Assembly (NCBI GenBank): GCA_025450495.1
Contig: JANWHI010000133.1
Location: 1 to 20,289 of the forward strand
DNA length: 20,289 nucleotides
DNA from: Candidatus Dormiibacter sp.
GTDB lineage: Bacteria; Chloroflexota; Dormibacteria; UBA8260
Direction: 5' to 3'
Shown: positions 8,389 to 13,313 of the stretch, in pieces
Position numbering within the stretch: the stretch's first letter is position 1
How the letters are laid out: every line of letters begins with the position of its first letter
Notes under the pieces: generated by a model
Database searches by the model: none
What the model saw: only the letters and a program-made list of their open reading frames with translations
What the model was told of the DNA's origin: nothing
Program-made: the position numbers and the translations under genes

Positions 8389-8394
8389 ACTCTA
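8389..8394 (-). promoter_or_regulatory. Predicted -10 box of the racemase-tetR operon
   Basis: TAGAGT on the minus strand ends nine bases before the ATG at 8379, leaving a leader of only a few bases at most. The same hexamer serves the DUF3105 gene. The 70-base gap up to the next plus-strand mini-ORF would be the natural operator site for the TetR protein; I see no strong palindrome in it. Confidence 0.4.
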
Positions 8395-8428
8395 GTGGAG
8401 CACTCGCTCGGGTGTGCGGAAGCTGTGG

Positions 8429-8434
8429 TAGATT
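8429..8434 (+). promoter_or_regulatory. Predicted -10 box for the 8450-9092 transcript
   Basis: TAGATT fits the TANNNT form and lies 15 bases before the ATG of a nine-codon ORF at 8450, so the leader before that ORF would be about ten bases. No clear -35 box is present. Confidence 0.3.
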
Positions 8435-8449
8435 GAAAAGCCAACCGCA

Positions 8450-8479
8450 ATGGTCAGCAACGCCGACGTGGTCCCATGA
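8450..8479 (+). other. Nine-codon mini-ORF, first of a coupled chain
   Basis: ATG at 8450 opens MVSNADVVP and stops at TGA 8477-8479. The stop overlaps the next start as ATGA. Eight of nine codons end in G or C, but it is too short for composition to prove coding. Its value is positional: it would deliver ribosomes to the start of the 35-codon ORF at 8476. Confidence 0.3.
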
Positions 8480-8583
8480 ATACGGTGTGTTCCGCGCCGA
8501 TGACGGAGCGCGCGGTCGCCGCGGAGACACTGGAGGATGGGGATCGCGCCCACGGGTGCCTGCCGGTCGCCACGGAGGTGTGA
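8476..8583 (+). CDS. Candidate 35-residue small protein upstream of the 8586 gene
   Basis: ATG at 8476 opens a 35-codon frame (begins MNTVCSAPMTERAVAAE) ending at TGA 8581-8583, two bases before the ATG of the next gene. About 30 of 35 codons end in G or C (86%), the level seen in galU and other core genes here, which supports real translation. It has two cysteines and no membrane segment. I recognise no family. The downstream gene's GGAGG site (8574-8578) lies inside its last codons, so translation of this frame would pass directly over the ribosome site of its neighbour. It could be a functional microprotein or a translational leader. Confidence 0.42.
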   Translation: MNTVCSAPMTERAVAAETLEDGDRAHGCLPVATEV

Positions 8584-8585
8584 GC

Positions 8586-9092
8586 ATGGATGAGCTGGTC
8601 ATCAAGGTGCCCTCGCCCTTCAGCGGGGTCGATGACGTCGGTTTCAGCGCGCGCTACCCCAGCCAAGGTTGGAACGAGCGCCTCCGCGACGTCCCTTTCA
8701 TCGTCGAGGGGCCGTCACTGCCGATGCGCCGGCTGGTCGAGCGCCTCAGCCTGTTCACCGCCAAGGACTCGCTGATCACCGTCACCGGTGACGACGAGGC
8801 CTACAGCTGGACTGCACCGGTGCAGCTCACCGATGAGGTCTGCGTGCTCGCCTTCCGTGACCAGAGCCTGCGCGAGCTGGCCGCTGACGCCCAGGCGGGA
8901 CGCCAGTACATCTGGAACCTGGTGCGCCCGCTGGCGTTCACCTTCCTGCGCGACTGCGTCCGCCTCGGTGGCCTGCGGCTCGCCGACCGTATCGTGGTGG
9001 TGGTCGACGTGGGCCACGGCCCGGTCGTCGACCTCGAGCTGGAGCGTTCGGCGATCAGCGCTGAGAACGGCACCCTCCTGCTCGCCGCCTGA
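8586..9092 (+). CDS. Hypothetical protein, 168 residues
   Basis: I do not recognise the family. The product is soluble, mixed alpha/beta, with no signal peptide or convincing membrane helix, and is slightly acidic. Visible features are a start MDELVIKVPSPFSG, a central EGPSLPMRRLVERLSLFT segment, TVTGDDEAYSWTAPVQLTDE, and a C-terminal stretch VVVVDVGHGPVVDLELERSA. The start ATG at 8586 has GGAGG seven bases upstream (8574-8578). A GTG at 8580 overlapping the preceding stop is an alternative but is too close to the ribosome site. It is transcribed away from the racemase operon and converges with the Pro/Thr-rich protein gene over 17 bases. Codon use is like that of the core genes. Confidence 0.75.
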   Translation: MDELVIKVPSPFSGVDDVGFSARYPSQGWNERLRDVPFIVEGPSLPMRRLVERLSLFTAKDSLITVTGDDEAYSWTAPVQLTDEVCVLAFRDQSLRELAADAQAGRQYIWNLVRPLAFTFLRDCVRLGGLRLADRIVVVVDVGHGPVVDLELERSAISAENGTLLLAA

Positions 9093-9109
9093 CGCCGAGC
9101 CGCGCGCCA

Positions 9110-9556
9110 TCAGGGGGTTGGAGTCGGCGTCCCCAGCGGCGTTCCGAACGGCGGCGGTGCCGCGGTGGCTGCCGGCGTGGGCACGGGGGTCGCCGTTGGC
9201 GGGGTGGATGCTCCGGGTGATACCGATGAGCTCGGCGTGGCGGCCGGCCGAGCCGGCGCCGTCGGGCAGTTGGCCAGCGCCGGGTTGAACGCCGTCGGGC
9301 TCAGCGTCGGGGGCGGGGCCGTGGCGGTGGGACTTGGGGTTGCGGTGCTCGCGGCTTTTGGCGTCGTTCTCGGTGTCACCGATGGCGCCGGCGTCGGCGT
9401 CACCACGTATGGGGTGTAGGACGGACACGGTTGCAGCGACGGCACCGGCGGCGAATGCGAGCCGGTGATCGCCAGCGACAGGGCCACTGCCACCGCGCCG
9501 ACGAGCACCGTGAGCACGAAGGTGATCGCACCCCATTCGCGCCTGAACAGACTCAC
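9110..9556 (-). CDS. Pro/Thr-rich membrane-anchored protein downstream of galU
   Basis: The 148-residue product has a short basic N-terminus, one hydrophobic helix (about residues 8-33, TFVLTVLVGAVAVALSLAIT) and then ~110 residues dominated by Pro, Thr, Ala and Ser (repeated TPTP, TATPSPT, PVPTPA), with two cysteines (in LQPCPSYTPY and ALANCPT). It would be an N-in membrane protein with an extended, probably mannosylated or wall-spanning outer tail. The frame opens at ATG 9577, but the better start is GTG 9556. In the corrected galU frame, its first bases would overlap the galU stop as GTGA, the same junction as moxR-DUF58. The low-complexity sequence prevents assignment to a family. Confidence 0.6.
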   Translation of the reverse strand: MSLFRREWGAITFVLTVLVGAVAVALSLAITGSHSPPVPSLQPCPSYTPYVVTPTPAPSVTPRTTPKAASTATPSPTATAPPPTLSPTAFNPALANCPTAPARPAATPSSSVSPGASTPPTATPVPTPAATAAPPPFGTPLGTPTPTP

Positions 9557-10415
9557 CCGGGCCCCCGGAGAACGCATTGCGCAACGCCGCTGCCAGGGCT
9601 GGGTGATCCATGGCCAGCCGGGCGTTGGTGGCCAGCCAGCCGGCCGGCGTGCCGACGTCGAGAAGCTCGCCCGCGAACTCCACGCCGTGCACCGGGCCGC
9701 CGTCGATGAGGGCTGCGATGCCGTCGGTCAGCTGGATCTCACCGCCGGCGCCTGGCTGGGTGACGCGGAGCGCGTCGAAGATGTTGGGGGTGAGCACGTA
9801 GCGACCCATGATGGCGAGATCGCTGGCCGCCTCGTCCGGCGCGGGTTTCTCGACCACCGCGGTGATGCGATGCACCCGACCCCGGGATTCCGCCACCGTG
9901 GCGCACCCGTATCGTGAGATCTGCTCGGGGGTGACTCGCATCAGGGCCAGGATCGGGGTGCGGTATTCCTGGTACGCGTCGGCCAGCTGGCGGAGAACCG
10001 GCACCGGGCCGTGCGACAGGTCGTCGGGCAGCATGCACATGAACGGGCGATCGCCCACCGCCTCCGCCGCGCAGAGCACAGCGTGGCCGAGGCCGAGCGG
10101 CTCGTCCTGGCGAACCCAGGTGAAGTCGGCGAGGTGGTCGCTGTCGCGCACCGCCTGCAACTCCTCGAGCTTGCCGCGCGCCTCGAGGAGCTGCTCCAGC
10201 TCGGGCTGGACGGTGAAGTGCTGCTGGATCAGCTCCTTGCCATCGCTGATCACGACCACCATCTCGCGCGCGCCCGCGACCACCGCCTCTTCGACCCCCC
10301 ATTGGATGACGGGGCGGTCGAGCACGGGGAGCAGCTCCTTGGGGAGCGCCTTGGTGGCGGGGAGAAAGCGTGTCCCCAGGCCGGCGGCGGGGATCACGCA
10401 GTGGCGTAGTTCCAC
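9553..10415 (-). CDS. galU: UTP-glucose-1-phosphate uridylyltransferase, with an apparent frame error at its 3' end
   Basis: GalU makes UDP-glucose from UTP and glucose-1-phosphate. The sequence from GTG 10415 shows the family signatures: VIPAAGLGTRFLPATKALPK with GLGTR at 12-16 and Lys26, then RQDEPLGLGHAVLCA, VVEKP, GGEIQLTDGIAAL and a C-terminal LLDVGTPAGWLATNARLAM. Family similarity ends near 9580, giving the normal length of about 287 residues. However, the frame as sequenced has no stop there; it stays open to 8715 through an unrelated gene on the opposite strand. Adding one base to the five-base C run at 9562-9566 (G on the coding strand) places TGA 9555-9553 in frame. That stop would overlap the GTG of the next gene. 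The end given here assumes that correction. A GACAAT box eight bases before the GTG implies a leaderless start. Confidence 0.85.
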
Positions 10416-10423
10416 GGCGGCGC

Positions 10424-10429
10424 ATTGTC
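10424..10429 (-). promoter_or_regulatory. Predicted -10 box of galU
   Basis: GACAAT on the minus strand matches four of six consensus bases and ends eight bases before the galU GTG at 10415. That would give a message with no or almost no leader. No ribosome-binding site precedes the GTG. Confidence 0.35.
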
Positions 10430-10479
10430 GCCTGTGTGGCGGTGGCCATGCTCTCTGCGGTTGGGGAATCGGCGATCCG

Positions 10480-10485
10480 TACACT
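10480..10485 (+). promoter_or_regulatory. Predicted -10 box of argS
   Basis: TACACT matches four of six consensus bases. It ends nine bases before the GTG of an eight-codon ORF at 10495, and 32 bases before the argS start at 10518. Transcription would start near 10492-10495. It lies back to back with the galU promoter. Confidence 0.4.
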
Positions 10486-10494
10486 GTCGCCGCA

Positions 10495-10521
10495 GTGAGA
10501 CACGCGTGGAAGCAGAGGTGA
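10495..10521 (+). promoter_or_regulatory. Candidate leader peptide of argS (MRHAWKQR)
   Basis: GTG at 10495 opens eight codons and ends at TGA 10519-10521. The argS start GTG (10518-10520) overlaps this stop as GTGA. Codon 2 is AGA and codon 8, the last before the stop, is AGG; both are minor arginine codons in this high-GC sequence, where arginine is mostly CGC, CGT or CGG. Position directly before the arginyl-tRNA synthetase suggests that arginyl-tRNA supply could set the efficiency of restart at argS. The arrangement is seen in the sequence; the regulatory role is inference, and eight codons can arise by chance. Confidence 0.35.
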
Positions 10522-12164
10522 CCGAGGCCACGACAGTCGCCGACGCGGCCGCGAGTGTGCTCGCGTCAGCACTCGAGGAGGCGGTCGCCGCCGGCGAGAT
10601 CCCTGCCCCAGCGCAGCTGCCCGAGATCATCGTCGAGAAGCCGGGCGACCCAAGCCATGGCGACATCGCCACCAACGTCGCGCTGCGCCTTGCCAAGGCT
10701 GCCGGGATGCCGCCGCGACGCATCGCCGAGCTGATCGTCGCCCACCTCGACGCCGCCGAGATGATCGCCTCGGCCGAGGTCGCCGGCCCCGGGTTCATCA
10801 ACCTGCGCCTCGACAGCCGCTGGGTGGCGGCGCGGATTGCTGACGTCATCGCTGCCGGTGAGCATTGGGGCGACGTGTCGATCGGCGCCGGCGCCGCGGT
10901 GCAGGTCGAGTTCGTCAGCGCCAACCCGACCGGCCCGGTGACGCTGGGCGCAACCCGCGGCGCCGCTGTTGGCGACGCGCTTGCCAACGTGCTCGAGGCG
11001 GCCGGTCACCGCGTTGAGCGCGAGTACTACGTCAACGACGCCGGCAGCCGCATGCGCACCTTCTACGAGAGCTGCGCGTGGTACTACCGCCGTCTGGCCG
11101 GCATCGACGAGCCGCCACCTGCCGAGCTGTATCCCGCCGCCGAGCACGCCGCGCAACTGCTCCACGCCGAGCACGGCGACGGCCTCGTCGCCGAGGACAC
11201 TGAGCGCGTCGGCGCGCACGGGATCGCCGCGCAGCTCGCCGAGATCCGCCAGGACAGCGAACGCCTCGGCATCCGTTTCGACACCTGGTTCTCCGAGCAG
11301 TCGCTCTTCGACTCCGGCGCCGTCGAGGCGATGCTCGAACGTCTCCGCGGGCTGGGATTCGTCACCGACCGCGACGGTGCCGTCTGGTTCGAGGCGACCA
11401 AGCTGGGTCTCGACAAGGACGACGTCCTGATCCGCTCCAACGGGATGCCGACGTACTTCATGACCGACATCGCCTACCACCTCGACAAGCTCGAGAGACG
11501 CGGCTTCGACCGCGCTGTCGACGTCGTCGGCGCCGACCACCAGGGGCATCTGCCGCGCATGTTCGCCGCGCTGCGCTCACTCGGCCTCGACGACAGGCGG
11601 CTCAGCATCGTCGTCACCCAGCTGATCACGGTCGCCGGCACCAGGATGAAGAAGGCCAGTGGCCACTACGTGACCCTCGACGAGGTCCTCGAGCAGGTGG
11701 GCGGCGACGCCATCCGCTTCTTCCTGATCAGCCGCTCGACGGGTTCGACGATCGACTTCGACCTCGACCTCGCCGTCAAGGCCGGCAATGACAACCCGGT
11801 GTTCTACGTGCAGATGGCGCACGCGCGATGCGCCGGCGTTTTCCGCCAGGCCGCGGCCGACGGTGTCGATACCTCGCAGCCGGACATCTCGCTGCTCGGC
11901 GCCGACGAGTCACCACTGGTGCAGCTGCTGCTCGAGCTGCCGGAGGTGGTGAGCGCGGTTGCCCGCGACCTCGAGCCGCACCGGCTGACCTTCTATGCAC
12001 AGGCGGTCGCCGCAGCCTGGCATCGCTACTACCACGACCATCGCATCGTCGACGCCGCGCAGCCCGCGTTGAGCGCAGCGCGGCTGCACCTCGCCGCCGC
12101 GGTGCGGGTGACCCTCGCCCGCACCCTGCGGCTGATGGGGATGTCCGCCCCGGACCGCATGTAG
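10518..12164 (+). CDS. argS: Arginyl-tRNA synthetase with altered class I signatures
   Basis: ArgRS charges tRNA-Arg with arginine. The 548-residue product shows the ArgRS N-terminal add-on region (KPGDPSHGDIATNVAL, AGPGFINLRL), the catalytic core (VEFVSANPTGP, GDALANVLEAAGH, YYVNDAGSRM, VVGADHQGHLPRM), GGDAIRFFLISRS and the C-terminal anticodon-binding helices (NPVFYVQMAHARCAGVF, ARTLRLMG). Two signatures depart from the norm. The position of the HIGH motif (HVGH after NPTGP in common ArgRS) reads TLGA at residues 142-145, and the KMSKS region reads RMKKA (376-380). All else is colinear, so it is probably a functional divergent lineage. The GTG at 10518 is chosen for its overlap with a mini-ORF stop and a GGAAG five bases upstream; the GTG at 10506 is the alternative. 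Confidence 0.92.
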   Translation: MTEATTVADAAASVLASALEEAVAAGEIPAPAQLPEIIVEKPGDPSHGDIATNVALRLAKAAGMPPRRIAELIVAHLDAAEMIASAEVAGPGFINLRLDSRWVAARIADVIAAGEHWGDVSIGAGAAVQVEFVSANPTGPVTLGATRGAAVGDALANVLEAAGHRVEREYYVNDAGSRMRTFYESCAWYYRRLAGIDEPPPAELYPAAEHAAQLLHAEHGDGLVAEDTERVGAHGIAAQLAEIRQDSERLGIRFDTWFSEQSLFDSGAVEAMLERLRGLGFVTDRDGAVWFEATKLGLDKDDVLIRSNGMPTYFMTDIAYHLDKLERRGFDRAVDVVGADHQGHLPRMFAALRSLGLDDRRLSIVVTQLITVAGTRMKKASGHYVTLDEVLEQVGGDAIRFFLISRSTGSTIDFDLDLAVKAGNDNPVFYVQMAHARCAGVFRQAAADGVDTSQPDISLLGADESPLVQLLLELPEVVSAVARDLEPHRLTFYAQAVAAAWHRYYHDHRIVDAAQPALSAARLHLAAAVRVTLARTLRLMGMSAPDRM

Positions 12165-12167
12165 CGC

Positions 12168-12190
12168 CGGGCCGGCGCGCGACCGGCCCG
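12168..12190. terminator. GC-rich hairpin between argS and tRNA-Glu
   Basis: CGGGCCGG (12168-12175) and CCGGCCCG (12183-12190) form a perfect eight-base-pair stem around a seven-base loop, three bases after the argS stop. There is no T tract, so it would be a non-canonical terminator or a mRNA 3' end stabiliser. It abuts the -10 box of the tRNA and covers the place of its -35 element. Confidence 0.45.
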
Positions 12191-12196
12191 TATACT
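12191..12196 (+). promoter_or_regulatory. Predicted -10 box of tRNA-Glu
   Basis: TATACT lies ten bases before the mature 5' end of the tRNA, so the primary transcript would carry only a few extra bases. The upstream hairpin occupies the -35 region, and no TTGACA-like element is visible. Confidence 0.45.
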
Positions 12197-12206
12197 GCGA
12201 GGCCCT

Positions 12207-12280
12207 GCCCCGTTCGTCTAGTGGCCCAGGACACCGCCCTCTCAAGGCGGAGATCATCGGTTCGAATCCGATACGGGGTA
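12207..12280 (+). tRNA. tRNA-Glu (anticodon CTC)
   Basis: All arms fold by eye: acceptor GCCCCGT with ACGGGGT (first pair G-U), D arm GTC/GGAC, anticodon stem CCGCC/GGCGG around CTCTCAA with anticodon CTC at 12241-12243, and T arm ATCGG/CCGAT around TTCGAAT. The tRNA reads GAG codons, which are the main glutamate codons in these genes. CCA is not encoded, so a CCA-adding enzyme is needed. It is a single gene with its own promoter. Confidence 0.95.
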
Positions 12281-12433
12281 CGCCGGCGCTCGCGGCCAAT
12301 GCGAGTTCAGAATTCGCCGATCCCGGCCGTCGCGCCGCTCGGCTGCGAGCCGCAGGCCGCACTGCTGTGCATGTCTGAATCGTGGTTGAGCCCTTCCGAG
12401 CGGGCAGGCGCATCGAACGGCGCGACAATCTCG

Positions 12434-12439
12434 TCTAAT
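12434..12439 (+). promoter_or_regulatory. Predicted -10 box of the iolB transcript
   Basis: TCTAAT matches five of six bases of the consensus and ends seven bases before an ATG at 12447. The message would therefore begin on that ATG, which opens a nine-codon ORF, not iolB itself. No clear -35 box is present. Confidence 0.4.
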
Positions 12440-12446
12440 ACAGACC

Positions 12447-12476
12447 ATGGACTTGCGAGGGGGACGATCCCGTTGA
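12447..12476 (+). promoter_or_regulatory. Candidate leader mini-ORF of iolB (MDLRGGRSR)
   Basis: ATG at 12447 opens nine codons and stops at TGA 12474-12476. This stop overlaps the iolB TTG start (12473-12475) as TTGA. It contains three arginines, coded CGA, CGA and CGT. The GAGGGGG within it (12457-12463) also serves as ribosome site for the TTG. The layout copies that before argS: a short ORF beginning at the predicted transcription start and ending on the next start codon. Confidence 0.35.
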
Positions 12477-13285
12477 TCCGCACAGTGGTGGCCGCGGGAA
12501 CCGATACTGAACTGATCGGCTTGCAACTGGTCGAACTCGATGGTGGCAATGTCCTGGAGCGAACATGCGAGGCAGAAACCGTCGTGGTTGTGCTGCGCGG
12601 AGTGGTTGACGCCCAAATCAACGGTGCCTCACTGGGACGCGCTGGCGGGCGTGGGTCGGTTTTCGAGAGCGCTGGGTACGCGATTTATGCGCCGCCCGGT
12701 ACTCAGCTGCGTGTGACCACACAGGCCGGCGCGGAACTGGCCATCGCTGACGCACCACTGCTCGACGGCCGTCCGGCGAGCGCGCGTGTGATCACCCCCG
12801 CCGACCAGCGGATCACGGAGGTCGGCGAGGGGAACTGGGCTCGCTCTGTCCGCACCATTCTTGGCCCAGAGCACGCGGCCGGGCGGCTGCTCGTCGGCGA
12901 GACCGTCAATCCCCCGGGGAACTGGTCGTCGTATCCGCCGCACAAGCACGACGAGCAGGCTCCTCCGGACGAGGTGCGGCTCGAGGAGGTGTACCTGTTC
13001 AAAGTGGAGCCACCCGAGGGTTTCGGCGTCCAGATCCGATACGACCAAGGCGGCGAGCACATCATCACGGTTCGCAACAACGACGCGGTCGTGATCCGGG
13101 CTGGGTACCACCCCGTGGTCGCCGCACCCGGCTACTCGCTCTACTATCTCTGGGTCATGGCCGGTGAGGGACGGGAGTTGATTCAGCGCTTCGACCCTGC
13201 GCATTCGTGGCTCCAGGCGAACTCGATCACCGCGGTGGGCGGGATCACGCAGCCCCTCACCACAGAGCGGCCGCGCACCACCTGA
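12473..13285 (+). CDS. iolB: 5-deoxy-glucuronate isomerase
   Basis: IolB is a metal-dependent cupin that turns 5-deoxy-D-glucuronate into 5-dehydro-2-deoxy-D-gluconate in myo-inositol catabolism; it is related to KduI. The sequence shows GNWSSYPPHKHDE with metal ligands His157 and His159, the LEEVYLFKV glutamates, and RAGYHPVVAAPGYSLYYLWVMAG with the last histidine ligand. The frame is open far upstream, including ATGs at 12299 and 12371. The TTG at 12473 is preferred because it gives 270 residues (B. subtilis IolB has about 271), has GAGGGGG nine bases upstream and overlaps a mini-ORF stop. No other iol gene is in the window, and the next gene is a sugar-acid reductase 28 bases downstream, so the pathway role may differ from the classic one. 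Confidence 0.85.
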   Translation: MIRTVVAAGTDTELIGLQLVELDGGNVLERTCEAETVVVVLRGVVDAQINGASLGRAGGRGSVFESAGYAIYAPPGTQLRVTTQAGAELAIADAPLLDGRPASARVITPADQRITEVGEGNWARSVRTILGPEHAAGRLLVGETVNPPGNWSSYPPHKHDEQAPPDEVRLEEVYLFKVEPPEGFGVQIRYDQGGEHIITVRNNDAVVIRAGYHPVVAAPGYSLYYLWVMAGEGRELIQRFDPAHSWLQANSITAVGGITQPLTTERPRTT

Positions 13286-13313
13286 GCGGCCTCGCGAAGA
13301 TCGGCGTGCCACC

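Noticed and set aside
8715..9552. A 589-residue GalU fusion protein reading through to 8715
   Set aside because: The extension is the reverse of a plausible plus-strand gene and crosses the Pro/Thr-rich gene; it has no family features and is explained by a one-base frame error.
12207..12280. Defective tRNA because of the G-U first acceptor pair and no CCA
   Set aside because: Both are tolerated in bacterial tRNA-Glu, and every arm pairs fully.
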